In this document: in pieces, positions 1-10,089 of the stretch
How the letters are laid out: the number at the start of each line of letters is the position of its first letter
How positions within the stretch are numbered: position 1 is the first letter of the stretch
Source: Leptospirales bacterium
GTDB lineage: Bacteria; Spirochaetota; Leptospiria; Leptospirales; Leptospiraceae
Length of the DNA stretch: 64,000 bases
NCBI GenBank assembly: GCA_013297885.1
Contig: JAAFIR010000013.1
Location: 46,657-110,656, forward strand
Direction: 5' to 3'
Notes under the pieces: model-generated
What the model was told of the DNA's origin: nothing
What the model saw: the letters and a program-made list of their open reading frames with translations, nothing else
Databases searched by the model: none
Program-made: the position numbers and the translations under genes

Positions 1-503
1 TCTTCTTTAGTTTTAAAGGCTACAAATTTAAAACAATCCATTTGAGAAGGTGCACAAATATGAAATTGTTTTTTTTTGCCTTCAAGAATTTCGTCCCAAT
101 TTTTGCGAATAAATATATCAAAACCACCGTCTAACACTGCGTTAACCGGAGAATCGATGATTTCTTCTTTTTTTTCTTCAGATTTATTTTTTTGGTAAAT
201 TAATTTAATTTTACCGTTTACCAATTCAGACCCTTCAAGATAACCATCTCGATAATCATTTAAAAGGAATTCAGCTTTTGGACCGGCTTTTTGAAAATTG
301 ATATTTTTTTTTGCAAAAACTTTTCCGTTATTGTCTTTGTATTCAACGATGGAATAAAGATGTTTTCCATTTTCGTAAAATTCTTGGTGATGATCTTGGT
401 ATATTTTTTTACCAGTTTTTAATTCGAATGCTTGTCCATTGTATTTATTAATTTCTACTGAAAAAAGTTGAATTGAAATAATTAGAAATAAAATTGTCTT
501 CAT
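1..503 (-). CDS. secreted hypothetical protein, 3' end cut by window edge
   Basis: An open frame runs from an ATG at 503 leftwards off the window, giving at least 167 residues. The N-terminus (MKTILFLIISIQLFSVEI) reads as a cleavable signal peptide without a lipobox cysteine, so an exported protein is likely. The mature part is rich in Lys, Glu and aromatic residues, with a Lys/Glu cluster near residues 116-124 and the segment DGGFDIFIRKNW after it; this half may be a small beta domain. I do not recognise the family. It lies downstream of the acyl-CoA dehydrogenase on the same strand, separated from it by 271 bases that contain a palindromic element, so it probably has its own promoter. The C-terminus is not visible. 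Confidence 0.7.
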   Translation of the reverse strand, partial: MKTILFLIISIQLFSVEINKYNGQAFELKTGKKIYQDHHQEFYENGKHLYSIVEYKDNNGKVFAKKNINFQKAGPKAEFLLNDYRDGYLEGSELVNGKIKLIYQKNKSEEKKEEIIDSPVNAVLDGGFDIFIRKNWDEILEGKKKQFHICAPSQMDCFKFVAFKTKE

Positions 504-573
504 AATATTTAGACAGATTTTTTAATGATAAAAAGTTTGATAAAATTTTTAAACTTTAATTTTTTCAAAACAA

Positions 574-686
574 GCGATAGAGATACAAAAAGTCTAAAAG
601 AGTCGCGAAGCGACCGCGCTTTTTGTAGCTCGGTTTTTTAAAAGTAAGGACTCAATTAATTAAGTTCTTACTTTTAAAAAAATTGC
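574..686 (-). repeat. palindromic intergenic element, family 1 (copy 1)
   Basis: Read on the minus strand, this element ends in TTTTTGTATCTCTATCGC and contains GCTACAAAAAG, which forms a stem with CTTTTTGTA. A second stem has 15-base perfect arms at 634-648 and 667-681 (plus strand TTTTTTAAAAGTAAG and its complement). The layout matches the copies at 11617-11696 and 16262-16419. The outer end near 685 is a degenerate version of the GCGATTC end. It lies 3' of the acyl-CoA dehydrogenase gene. Function is unknown; the AT-rich stem could also stop transcription. Confidence 0.6.
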
Positions 687-774
687 CCACCTCAGCTATA
701 TTCTAGAAATTTTAAATTAAAAAAGTAAAATGAAGAATTATAAAAATTTTAAAAATTCATAATTTAACATTTGC

Positions 775-2448
775 TTAAGTAAGTTTTGCTTCTAAAAGTC
801 CTTTTGCAATTACTCTTAATGCCATCACTTCTTCTGCACCTTCAAAAATGGAGAACACTCTAGAATCCACAAAATAACGAGACACAGCATATTCTTCAGC
901 ATAACCCATTCCACCGTGAATTTGCATTGCTTCTCTACAAACCCATTCAGAAATTTTGGATGCATAAAATTTGATGAGAGTTGCTTCCATTTGACCTTTG
1001 TGTTCGTCTAGAAGTTTACCTACAGCATTTGTGTATTGACGTGATGCTTGGATAATCATTGCCATACGAGCCAGTTTGTATTGAGTGAGGTTGTATTCAT
1101 AAATTGGTTTTTTAAATACATGTCTTTCATTTGCATAACGAAGAGCTGCTTCAAATGCTGCCTGCATTACACCATTTGCTCTTGCTGCAGTTTGGATTCT
1201 TCCACCAGCAAAACCTTCCATTTGAAGATAAAAACCTTTTCCACGAGCTGCTTCACCACCAACAAGATTTTCATCGGGAACAAAATAGTCTTGGAAAGAT
1301 ACTTCAAAAGAATGCATACCGCGATAACCAATTGTGCCAATTGCTTTTCCTTCGATGCGACCGCCCCCTTCTTGGGTGTGGTCAAATGAATGTCCCAAAA
1401 ATCTTGGCTTTTCTGCAAGTAAAATTGAAAGTCCTTTGTGTTTTAATTCTGGGTCAGATTCAGTTCTGCATAATACTAATAAAACATTTGCATAACCTGC
1501 AAAAGTACACCAAGTTTTTACACCATTGATTTTCCAACCACCTGGAACCTTTACTGCTGGAACAGAAATTCCTGCAACGTCTGATCCATAATTTGGTTCA
1601 GTTACTGCAACTGCAGCCATCACTTCACCAGATGCTAATGCACCGAGCCATTTTTCTTTTTGAGCTTCAGTTCCACCTTTGAGGATTGCTTTGGAAACAA
1701 TTTCTGGTCTAGTGATTAAACTTCCTGCAATTCCAAGTCCACCACGAGATAATTCTTCAGTAACAACTAACATAGAAATATTGTCTGGTTTGTCTGAGGG
1801 TTGAATTCCACCATATGTTTCTGGAATACAAAGTCCAAAACAACCCATATCGTTTAGACCTTTGATGATTTCTTCTGGGATGATGTCATCTGTTCTGTGA
1901 ACATGTTCTGCATGAGGTTTTACAACATCTTCAGCAAATTTTCGGAAAGTTTCTCTAAACGAATCATGATCTTCAGAAAGTCCATAATTTCCAGCATGTC
2001 CTAGTTTTTGAATCATGTCGATCACTTTGGAGTAGTTTTCCATTTTAGAAGAGTCTTCAATAAAGTCTGAAATTTCTTTGTTGAATAGAAGTTCTTGAAC
2101 TCTTTCTAAAGATGTTTCATATTCTTTTGGTCTAGAAATAACTTCGTTTCTTATATGAGATATAGTTTCAGCTGCAAATAAAACTGCCATTTCTTTTTCT
2201 AATTCTCCAACACTGAGGTTAGCATCCCAAGCGTATTCAAGAAAATTTTCAGCGATTCTTTGTTCTGAAGTGAGCCAAGATAATTGGTAAGCAACATATT
2301 GGTTCTCGTCCATTTTGGAAACTGAGATTTGACCTTTTACTGTACATTTTACAGCGAGGTTTTTAGTAATTTCTTCAATTAATGTATTAGTTGATGAAAG
2401 ATATTTTAAAGCGACATCTTTATCCAATCCTAGAGTTGCAGTTGACAT
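775..2448 (-). CDS. acyl-CoA dehydrogenase family protein
   Basis: This 557-residue flavoenzyme would oxidise acyl-CoA thioesters to 2-enoyl-CoA in fatty-acid degradation, in the cytoplasm. Family signature 1 is visible as AVTEPNYGSDVAG, and signature 2 as QIHGGMGYAEEY...RVFSIFEGAEEVM. Glu536 in IFEGAEE is at the position of the catalytic base of medium-chain enzymes. About 160 residues of helical N-terminal extension precede the usual domain start (DHDSFRETFRKFAEDVV), so the protein is longer than the ~380-residue core family. The start is supported by GAGG upstream of ATG with normal spacing. It appears to be monocistronic. Chain-length specificity cannot be told from sequence. Confidence 0.9.
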   Translation of the reverse strand: MSTATLGLDKDVALKYLSSTNTLIEEITKNLAVKCTVKGQISVSKMDENQYVAYQLSWLTSEQRIAENFLEYAWDANLSVGELEKEMAVLFAAETISHIRNEVISRPKEYETSLERVQELLFNKEISDFIEDSSKMENYSKVIDMIQKLGHAGNYGLSEDHDSFRETFRKFAEDVVKPHAEHVHRTDDIIPEEIIKGLNDMGCFGLCIPETYGGIQPSDKPDNISMLVVTEELSRGGLGIAGSLITRPEIVSKAILKGGTEAQKEKWLGALASGEVMAAVAVTEPNYGSDVAGISVPAVKVPGGWKINGVKTWCTFAGYANVLLVLCRTESDPELKHKGLSILLAEKPRFLGHSFDHTQEGGGRIEGKAIGTIGYRGMHSFEVSFQDYFVPDENLVGGEAARGKGFYLQMEGFAGGRIQTAARANGVMQAAFEAALRYANERHVFKKPIYEYNLTQYKLARMAMIIQASRQYTNAVGKLLDEHKGQMEATLIKFYASKISEWVCREAMQIHGGMGYAEEYAVSRYFVDSRVFSIFEGAEEVMALRVIAKGLLEAKLT

Positions 2449-2538
2449 TTGTTTTCCTCATCCTTAAAATTTAGACTACAATACTATATTCTCTGAAATT
2501 ATTTTCTTGTCATTTATGTTTTTTTTGTAGTTTAAAAG

Positions 2539-4452
2539 TTATATGGCTTTAATTTTTGGTAAAGAATTACTTTCAATTAAATTGAGTAATTTTTGAGCTT
2601 TTTCAGATTTTGATTTATCTGAGGAGGTTTGTTTACCATTTGCAAGATGTGGATTTTTTTCTGAAACAATATTTTCTAAAGTTTTACTTAATTGAGATTT
2701 TTTTTGTTTCCAATCTTCATTGTCAGGATATAATATAGCATCTTCCTCAATATTTTTTACTTGTATGGGAATAATTCTAAACTTTCTTTGTGTTAATATA
2801 TTATTAAATAAATCATAATCTTCAAAATATAATTTCACATCATTTAAAGAAGGAATTTTTTTTAATCCAAAATAGTAATTATCCAAAGTTTGGACAATCG
2901 AATCATAAATAAAATCTTCTTTTAAACTTAAAGCTTTATTGCTAAATAAACTTTGTTTTTCAGAAATTAATGATTGATAAGTTGTTTCATTCTTTCTGGC
3001 AAAAGATTCTTGTTCAGATATAATTTGTTTTTTTGCATTTTCTAAAACAGCATCTAAAAAAATAAAAAATGGGAAATAAAGAAAAATTTTGAAATACCAA
3101 GGAAGATATGAAAGATAAATTCTTTTTTCTAAATTTTGAAAAACTACTGCAAAACTACTATCAGCGAGTAATCCTCTTAATTGCTTTTGATTTTTTTCCA
3201 TATGATTTTTTATAGCAGAAGCTTTCCACATGTCGGATAAACCTAGGGTTGTTAAACCAGGAATGATTACTTTAAAATATCCTGGCTCTTTACCAGTAAA
3301 AATATGTATTGTTCCTTTTTGTAATTGCCACTGTGTATAAAGCAAGTCTTTATCTATAATTAATTCTTTCCACAATTCTGGATGGTATTCTAAAGCTTCT
3401 GCCTGTGGTATGAATTGTACAAGCTTACTCCATTTATTTGTTGCTGTCATTAAAGGTTTTTTAAAATCTTGTTTTGCTTTATTAATTTCATCTCTTGAAA
3501 TTGCTTGGTATCTTTCTTCAACAACATTTTCTAATTTAATAATTGTTTCTATACAAAGCGACCCAGGATATGTTGAAGAATTAACTGATTTATATTGCTT
3601 AATTTCTTTTGCTTTCATCGCAGAGTATTTTGCAGTTTTTGTTGGGTATTTTTCTAAAGAGAAATATATTTTTTCTTCTAAATTTACTTTGTCTAACCTG
3701 CTTTTTTGAACAGGTTCAGCATTAACTGAAGGTATAATTTTTTCATCTAAAAATTCTGCACAAGCTTCATAATGTTCTAATAATTCTATTGGCTTTAAAA
3801 AAAGTAAACCTTGACCAGGAATTTCTTTACCTAAATTCATTTCTAAAATTCGTTTTGTTAACTCTTTTGAAATATACTCTAGCATCTCGTCTGCCATTGG
3901 AATACCATTTTTATATTCTTGAAATCTTTTTAATGGATTTAGCAAAACTCCAATTGCTTTATCTGCATTTCCTTTTTGTTGAAATTCAAGTTGTAATTCT
4001 TTTTTAAAATTTTCGACAGCTGTTTGTTCTTTTGTATCAAACCAAGATTTAATTGAGTTGTAGGAAAAACCAATTAACTCTTCAAAAATATTATAAATTG
4101 TGTAAGTTTTTTCTTCACTAGGATGTGAAATAAAATAAGATTTAACATTTAAACTTCTATTATGTGCATCATAATCAAAAGCTAAAACTTGCATCATAAA
4201 TAAATTATTCACTAGAGAAGAAAAATTAGTAACAATGGATTTCATATCTAATTGTAATACTTCCATTGTAGAATTATTTATATTGTATTGCATCCCTTTC
4301 ATAGCGTTTTGAACTGAATTATGATTTTTTACTAATTTAATCATTTCATGTTGGTGTTTGTTTGTTGGGTTAATTCCCATTAATATAGAGTCTTTGTCTT
4401 TACGAACTTTTATAAAAGGGTATTTTAATTCTTGTTCAGTGGGAGCAGACAT
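2539..4452 (-). CDS. hypothetical protein, 637 aa
   Basis: No family is recognised. The protein has no signal peptide. It is mostly predicted helical, with a single strongly hydrophobic stretch around residues 455-475 (LPWYFKIFLYFPFFIFLDAV) that may anchor it to the inner membrane. The last ~50 residues are Lys/Ser-rich and probably disordered. No ribosome-binding site is obvious before the chosen ATG, so the start is tentative. It is encoded between the acyl-CoA dehydrogenase and the large lipoprotein on the same strand; a terminator at 4501-4534 separates it from the lipoprotein gene. Codon use looks like the neighbours, with no sign of transfer. Confidence 0.75.
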   Translation of the reverse strand: MSAPTEQELKYPFIKVRKDKDSILMGINPTNKHQHEMIKLVKNHNSVQNAMKGMQYNINNSTMEVLQLDMKSIVTNFSSLVNNLFMMQVLAFDYDAHNRSLNVKSYFISHPSEEKTYTIYNIFEELIGFSYNSIKSWFDTKEQTAVENFKKELQLEFQQKGNADKAIGVLLNPLKRFQEYKNGIPMADEMLEYISKELTKRILEMNLGKEIPGQGLLFLKPIELLEHYEACAEFLDEKIIPSVNAEPVQKSRLDKVNLEEKIYFSLEKYPTKTAKYSAMKAKEIKQYKSVNSSTYPGSLCIETIIKLENVVEERYQAISRDEINKAKQDFKKPLMTATNKWSKLVQFIPQAEALEYHPELWKELIIDKDLLYTQWQLQKGTIHIFTGKEPGYFKVIIPGLTTLGLSDMWKASAIKNHMEKNQKQLRGLLADSSFAVVFQNLEKRIYLSYLPWYFKIFLYFPFFIFLDAVLENAKKQIISEQESFARKNETTYQSLISEKQSLFSNKALSLKEDFIYDSIVQTLDNYYFGLKKIPSLNDVKLYFEDYDLFNNILTQRKFRIIPIQVKNIEEDAILYPDNEDWKQKKSQLSKTLENIVSEKNPHLANGKQTSSDKSKSEKAQKLLNLIESNSLPKIKAI

Positions 4453-4500
4453 ATATCAATACTATTATCGGATTCGAATTATTTCAATCTAAATTTGTAC

Positions 4501-4534
4501 AAAAAAAAAGCTCTCCGTAGAGAGCTTTTTTATT
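4501..4534 (-). terminator. Rho-independent terminator (bidirectional shape)
   Basis: The stem AAGCTCTC / GAGAGCTT has a 4-base loop (CGTA), with an A-run on one side and a T-run on the other. It lies just past the stop codon of the 1270-residue lipoprotein gene on the minus strand, where a T-rich tract follows the stem. Confidence 0.85.
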
Positions 4535-4548
4535 TGAAAAAAAATTAA

Positions 4549-7500
4549 CTAGTTTTGAGGAGCATTAAAGAAATCATTTGCTGAACAACCTGCTTGACCA
4601 ACATCAATAATATTTCTGCTAGAATCTAAGCAAAATAATTGCCACCATCTACTTACTTGTCCAGAACCAACGGAATAAGTTCTAACTAATCCAGTTGACT
4701 TAAATACTCTAACATTTGCACCAGAAACAGACATTGTCGCATCATTACTCCAATTGAATATACTATATCCTCTTCTTGTAATATTTGGATTTGACCAGAA
4801 AGTATTTTTTGCAGTTACTGTTTCAGGACCAAAACCTGTTGTGATATCAAAATCCAAAGTTAAATCACCACCAAGTCTTGTCCTATGTGGTTGATTCCAT
4901 ACAACTTGACATTTGCTAGAATCACCTCCACTAACAGTGTTTGCTTGGCAAGTTCCTGAACCATATTCAAGATGAGAATCCAAATCTCTAGGCATAGCAT
5001 CCCATGATAATACAATTCTTACTTCAGATGCACCTAGAACAGGTGAAACTAAAATGTTTTGGTTTGAAGGTGTAGTAGTTCCTGCAGAGATTACAGTTTC
5101 ATAAGTTGTAGAAACCCCTGACCCTGTTACTTCTACTGTGTAATTTCCAGGAGGAACATTTGGTATAGCATATGATCCGTCAGAATTACTTACAACAGCA
5201 GGAATTTCAGTGACACCATCAACACCTGTTGCATAAGCCCCAGTTTGTACATTTACTCCGGGTCTAAGTCTCACAGTTAATCCACCCAAACCTTGGTTTG
5301 TTAATGCAGATAAAGTTCTACCTGAAATTGCAGCTGGAGGATTTGAGTTTGGAATCATTGTAATGATGTCAAAATTTGTAATCGCATTATTTTGAATTAC
5401 AACTAAACCAGTTACAGGAACCATTCCAGGAGCAGTAAAATTAATTCTCCAAGAACCAGCATTCACTTTGAAGATTGTGTAGTTTGGTTGGTTAGAAAAT
5501 GAAGTTCCACCAGTAGTTAAAGATGCTGGTTGAATTGGAGCTGTTGGTCTAGTTCCAACTGAAGGGTTTCTCAATTCTAAGCTATATGCTCCAGTATAAT
5601 TAAATCCACCTGGTATTCTTACAAAACCTGTAAGTGTTCCATTTCCAGATTGGGTTACAATTGGCATATTTAGAATTGTTGCAGGTCCACTTGAAGGAAC
5701 TGAAACTGAAAAATAAGAATCAATTCCATTATTGGAAACTCTGATAGTGTAATTTCCTGGATTAATGTTGTTAATAGAATAATTACCAGTTCCATTTGTA
5801 GTTACATTACCTACTATTGTATCTGTTCCAACAACTAATCTTGAGCCAGAACCAATTGTGCAAGTAGGAGAATCAGGAGCTCCACTAGCAACGTTACAAT
5901 CTCTTCTAACATCTGCTACAAAATTTCCATTAGCATCAATTCTTCCTAATGTAACCACTGCACCAGAAACTGCTCCAGTTGATATTGCATCAGTAACTAT
6001 ACCAGATATAGATCTTCTTGGGTTATGAAGAACATTATTTATAACATTTAAAGTTACAGGTGAAGTTGGATAAGTGTTAGTTGCAAAGTTTGAAGTATCA
6101 GCTTGTGTAGAACCAGCAGCTATATGTCCAAGTGGATCAACAGTAAAGATTGCATAAGAGCTGTTTCTAAAATTGTATTGAGAGCCATTTCTTAAGTCAA
6201 CTGAACTAGTTGAAGAATTTGCAGTTGTTACATTATTAGTTGTGTCACTTAATAATTTTGCACCAGCAAATTGACTAATAGCATAAGCTAATCTTGATTG
6301 ATCATCGGTTAAGTTTGCAGGTAAAGGAACAACTCTAGAAGTTCCGTTAAAAGCGTATTGACCTAATGCACTTGTAGTTGTAATATGAGCAACTGGGTTA
6401 CCAGAATTATCAGTGTTACCAAGCATAATTGCAAACATACCATTAATTCCATAACCTACACTATTAAAACCACCTTGAGCCAAATTTCCAGCATAAGCAT
6501 TTCTTGTAGTTCCATTTGACAAAGTATCCATTACAATAGTTTCACCAGTAATTTGAGCTCTTTGAGAACTTGGAAATAATGTTAGTGGAGGGTTGCTGTA
6601 ATCGGTTCCATTTAGAGATATAGTATAAGTTGTTGAATTCAAATAACCAGGAGCAGAAATATAATAGTCCCAAACTCCAGCAGTTGCAGTAAATCTAACT
6701 ACATTATTAGTAACTTCATAGATTTTGTTTCCATATGTAGAGTAGGTCCATGGGCCAGTTCCTGGATTTGCAATAACACAAGATGGTTGGAATCCACCAG
6801 AAGCACAAAAAGAAGAACAAGTCGGTTTATTTGCACAAGCTTCTCTCATCCAAAGTCCAGCTGAGTTTCTGTAAGTGTCAATAACAGATTGTGGAAGACC
6901 TGGAAAATTAGCAGCATTTAATAAATAAGCTAAATTGCTTGGAGCTTGTAGAGTAGAAGGTCTGAAATTAATTACCGAACCAGGAATGTATGGTAAAGAT
7001 CCATCTGTAACTGTACCAGTAATATTTGCAATTCTAGGTGCTGAACTAATTGGAGTAGAAGTTAAATTAACTGTTCTATTTCCACCAGCAGAATGTGCAG
7101 TAAATAGAAAAGAATTAGAAGCAGTGATAAAATTGTTTCTAGAAGTTTCAATTGTGTACACTCCAGTTGATAAACTTGCAATGTTAAAATTAAAATTTCC
7201 GCCTGTATCTGCAGCAACAGTTGCAATCACATTTCCTTGAGCATCCTTCAAAATTCCAGTAAAGTTTGTTAAATCATTTGCAGGAACTGGGTTTGTGCCT
7301 CCACTCGCTGAACCTGGGGTTACAGCAGCATTAATCACTCTAGCAGAAATTGTTGCTTGAGAAGAAGTAGCTGCTTGCCAAGTTAAATTTGCAGTATTGG
7401 CATTTAAAGTAGTTGGTGTAAGGTTATTATTTCCAGTGAAATTGAATTGAACATTATTTGTTAAATTTTCAAATGGTCTTCCATTGGAAGAAATTGAACT

Positions 7501-8361
7501 TCCAAGAATTTGAACAGTATAATTTCCATTTGCTAAATTAGCTAAATCTGGATCCATTCCTTGGTTAAAAGAATAATTCCCATTTGCATCAGTTACGGTT
7601 GTAGCGATTATGTTTCCATTATTATCTCTTAAATTAACTGTAACACCGCTTAAATTTCCAGCAGGAATGTTTACATCGCCAGTAAAACCAGGCGTTTTAA
7701 CATTACCGTTAATAACTGCAGGACCTGAACTAAAGTAAAGTCTATTTGCATTTATTTCATTTACAGTGACTTGGTTTGCACCGGAAATAGTTGGATCAAA
7801 TGTAAAATTAAAGTCTTGGTAAGCTGCACTTAATCCATTTCCAGTATTAATTAATACTCTATAATTGCCATTACCCATTGTTGGAACATTAAAAGAATAA
7901 TTTCCATTTGGGTCTAGATTTGTTGTTGCAACAACATTTCCATTTGCATCTACAAGTTGAACTTGAATTAAAGTCAAATCAAGTTTTGTTCCGTTTTCAG
8001 CAGCACAGCCAACCGGTATGTTATTTGCAGGTGGATTTGTGCAAAGCTGGACTCCATCTATTACTGGAACAATTGAACCTGTAATTTGAGCCGGACCACT
8101 TGTAGCAACTTCCTGAGTTGGTGTTCCTGAAATAATTGTATTTTGTGGAAGTGGAATGCCATTTGAATCTGGTTGTGTGCTAATAGTGTTATTTGCACCA
8201 GTTACACCGTCTGTACCACTTTGACTACCACCATTAACAGAACCTCTACCCTGACCCGTAAGTGCCATCATCCAAATTGCACCACGTTTTTTCTTTTTGC
8301 TGCAATCTGCAGTAAAAAAGAATGCTGAAATTAAAAGTATGTAGAAAGGTATTCTTCTCAT
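4549..8361 (-). CDS. large surface lipoprotein with carboxypeptidase-regulatory-like repeats
   Basis: This 1270-residue lipoprotein has a signal peptide ending in the lipobox FTADC (Cys20 from the chosen start). I chose the Met at 8361 because a GGAGAAG motif sits just upstream of it; an in-frame ATG 18 bases earlier lacks such a motif. The body is built of repeated beta-sandwich modules with the pattern DANGNV-A-T...GNYSF....GNY.V, as in carboxypeptidase-regulatory-like domains; at least seven such units are readable between about residues 120 and 1090. The last ~150 residues start with RIVLSWDAMPRDLDSHL, resembling YfaP/DUF2135-type domains. A role at the cell surface (adhesion or scaffold) is inference. 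Codons for Asn, Thr, Gly and Ser dominate. Confidence 0.85.
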   Translation of the reverse strand: MRRIPFYILLISAFFFTADCSKKKKRGAIWMMALTGQGRGSVNGGSQSGTDGVTGANNTISTQPDSNGIPLPQNTIISGTPTQEVATSGPAQITGSIVPVIDGVQLCTNPPANNIPVGCAAENGTKLDLTLIQVQLVDANGNVVATTNLDPNGNYSFNVPTMGNGNYRVLINTGNGLSAAYQDFNFTFDPTISGANQVTVNEINANRLYFSSGPAVINGNVKTPGFTGDVNIPAGNLSGVTVNLRDNNGNIIATTVTDANGNYSFNQGMDPDLANLANGNYTVQILGSSISSNGRPFENLTNNVQFNFTGNNNLTPTTLNANTANLTWQAATSSQATISARVINAAVTPGSASGGTNPVPANDLTNFTGILKDAQGNVIATVAADTGGNFNFNIASLSTGVYTIETSRNNFITASNSFLFTAHSAGGNRTVNLTSTPISSAPRIANITGTVTDGSLPYIPGSVINFRPSTLQAPSNLAYLLNAANFPGLPQSVIDTYRNSAGLWMREACANKPTCSSFCASGGFQPSCVIANPGTGPWTYSTYGNKIYEVTNNVVRFTATAGVWDYYISAPGYLNSTTYTISLNGTDYSNPPLTLFPSSQRAQITGETIVMDTLSNGTTRNAYAGNLAQGGFNSVGYGINGMFAIMLGNTDNSGNPVAHITTTSALGQYAFNGTSRVVPLPANLTDDQSRLAYAISQFAGAKLLSDTTNNVTTANSSTSSVDLRNGSQYNFRNSSYAIFTVDPLGHIAAGSTQADTSNFATNTYPTSPVTLNVINNVLHNPRRSISGIVTDAISTGAVSGAVVTLGRIDANGNFVADVRRDCNVASGAPDSPTCTIGSGSRLVVGTDTIVGNVTTNGTGNYSINNINPGNYTIRVSNNGIDSYFSVSVPSSGPATILNMPIVTQSGNGTLTGFVRIPGGFNYTGAYSLELRNPSVGTRPTAPIQPASLTTGGTSFSNQPNYTIFKVNAGSWRINFTAPGMVPVTGLVVIQNNAITNFDIITMIPNSNPPAAISGRTLSALTNQGLGGLTVRLRPGVNVQTGAYATGVDGVTEIPAVVSNSDGSYAIPNVPPGNYTVEVTGSGVSTTYETVISAGTTTPSNQNILVSPVLGASEVRIVLSWDAMPRDLDSHLEYGSGTCQANTVSGGDSSKCQVVWNQPHRTRLGGDLTLDFDITTGFGPETVTAKNTFWSNPNITRRGYSIFNWSNDATMSVSGANVRVFKSTGLVRTYSVGSGQVSRWWQLFCLDSSRNIIDVGQAGCSANDFFNAPQN

Positions 8362-8527
8362 TTTCTTCTCCATTTTCATTTATTATAATTTAATTTTACT
8401 AATCTTTAATCAGAAAAGTGTAGTAATTATAAACTATAACGAAAAGATGTCAAGAAAAAAAACACAGAATTGTAATTTTTTTTTAATATTCTATAAATTA
8501 ACTCAAGCTTTTGGTAATTTTAATAAA

Positions 8528-9322
8528 TCAATCATCATTTTTAGATGTGATTCTATCTAAATCCAATTTACGAACTCTTTCATCCATTAAATAAATGATT
8601 TTTAAATTTAATTCTTTTATCATATTTCCAAGTAATGGATTTTTTGAATTTTCAATAATTGTTTCAGAAATTTCCGTACTTAATTGTTTTGTGATACCAT
8701 TCAAAAAAGGAATATCGTTCAGTCTCTTAAAGCCTTCTTTTGATTCTAAAGAATTTTGCACCATCAATATTATTTCATGTTTATGTGAGTTCATCACTTC
8801 AGAATTTAATTTATTAAAATCCATTCCTTCTACTACTTCTTTCACTCTTTCAAGTGATCGAATAAAAATTGCATCTGAAATAGTATCTACAAAAAAATCT
8901 ATAAATGTAAAATTTAATTCTCTGTCTTTGAACTTGCTTATGTCTTTTTCTTCTCTTTTAATAAATTTATATGTAATAATAATTAATTTTACAGTTGATA
9001 ATAGTAAAAAAAATCTTAATGAAGGAAATGGTAAAAGTCCTGGGATATAATACCAAGAATTTTGAATGTACTTTAATTTGTCATCTTTGGATTTAATTCG
9101 AAAAATAAAACGAAATCCCCAAAGTATTACAACCAAAAAGTCAATTCCAATAATTCCTCCTGTAGCAATTTTTGGAATAATTGCTTCATAAGAATTTTTA
9201 AACAAAATTAATGAAATATCAAATATCAAAATCAAATGTAAAAGATAAGAAATTCCTGTTGTTGGAATGAATGGTCGCCAAGGTTGGATAAAACGGATAA
9301 AAGTTAAAACTATATTTTTCAT
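8528..9322 (-). CDS. integral membrane protein, possibly channel-like
   Basis: This 264-residue protein has several hydrophobic segments in its first 130 residues (around 22-42, 52-72, 92-115), followed by a ~140-residue cytoplasmic, helical and charged tail. The order of segments, with an Arg/Lys-bearing stretch before a hydrophobic helix, recalls the voltage-sensor part of ion channels, but no pore motif is present, so this is only a suggestion. Its ATG overlaps the proC stop by four bases (ATGA), implying translational coupling. In many bacteria a membrane protein (YggT) sits beside yggS-proC; this protein is much longer than YggT and lacks its repeat, so it is not assigned to that family. 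Confidence 0.75.
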   Translation of the reverse strand: MKNIVLTFIRFIQPWRPFIPTTGISYLLHLILIFDISLILFKNSYEAIIPKIATGGIIGIDFLVVILWGFRFIFRIKSKDDKLKYIQNSWYYIPGLLPFPSLRFFLLLSTVKLIIITYKFIKREEKDISKFKDRELNFTFIDFFVDTISDAIFIRSLERVKEVVEGMDFNKLNSEVMNSHKHEIILMVQNSLESKEGFKRLNDIPFLNGITKQLSTEISETIIENSKNPLLGNMIKELNLKIIYLMDERVRKLDLDRITSKNDD

Positions 9323-10089
9323 TTAGATATTTTTTTTAATTCATCTGATCTAAGTTTGGCTTGGTACACGGATTCAGAAATTCCAAAACTAGTTCCGTTT
9401 TTTTCCCATTCAGATAAACCAAAAATTGTTGTACCTCCAGCTGAAGTAACTTTATTTCTTAAATCCATTGGATGGGATTTTTTTTCTTCGTATTCTTTTT
9501 GCAAAAATTCTGTTGAACCAAGAATAGTTTGAATTGAAATTTTTAAAGCATCATTATAACTAAGTCCAGATTTTACTCCACCTTCTGCTAAACTTTGTAC
9601 AAAACTAAACACAAATGCAGGACCAGAACCAGCTAGAGCAGTAAATGAGTCGATTAAATTTTCATTTTGTAATTCGATGAGTAACCCTAAGTCAGTAAAA
9701 ATTTCAATTACATCTGAATAAATTTCTTTATCACCATAATAACCCATACAACCTTTTGAAATTTGTAGAGGAAGGTTTGGCATTAACCTAACAAGTTTTG
9801 AACCATAGTAATTTTTTTTTTCAATAGTTGATAAACTAATTCCAGCAGCTATAGAGATAATTTTTCTTTCTACTGTAAATTTTTCAATTACTTCTAAAAT
9901 TTTATCTGGTTTAACTGCAAGAATAATTATTTCAGCATTTGATGTTGCTTTTTTCAAATCTGTTTCTAAATCTGGAATATTTTTTTGAAAAGGGTCAAAT
10001 CCTTTAACTTCAAAATTTACGTTTTTTTTGAGACTAGTATAAATTGGAAGTCCCATATTTCCTAGTCCTACTACTAAAATTTTTTTCAT
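9319..10089 (-). CDS. proC: pyrroline-5-carboxylate reductase
   Basis: This 256-residue cytoplasmic enzyme catalyses the last step of proline synthesis, reducing pyrroline-5-carboxylate with NAD(P)H. The N-terminal Rossmann motif is VVGLGNMGLPI. The C-terminal dimerisation half carries the family signature around residues 150-230: GSGPAFVFSFVQSLAEGG and LRNKVTSAGGTT. Length is close to the family norm of 260-275. It overlaps the yggS-type gene upstream and the membrane-protein gene downstream by four bases each, so the three genes are probably one translationally coupled operon. Confidence 0.93.
   Translation of the reverse strand: MKKILVVGLGNMGLPIYTSLKKNVNFEVKGFDPFQKNIPDLETDLKKATSNAEIIILAVKPDKILEVIEKFTVERKIISIAAGISLSTIEKKNYYGSKLVRLMPNLPLQISKGCMGYYGDKEIYSDVIEIFTDLGLLIELQNENLIDSFTALAGSGPAFVFSFVQSLAEGGVKSGLSYNDALKISIQTILGSTEFLQKEYEEKKSHPMDLRNKVTSAGGTTIFGLSEWEKNGTSFGISESVYQAKLRSDELKKISK

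Noticed and set aside
3410..3709. Plus-strand reading frames inside the 637-residue gene and similar shadows inside gsp, nrdJ and kinase genes
   Set aside because: They are antisense to well-supported genes and show no ribosome-binding sites or family motifs.
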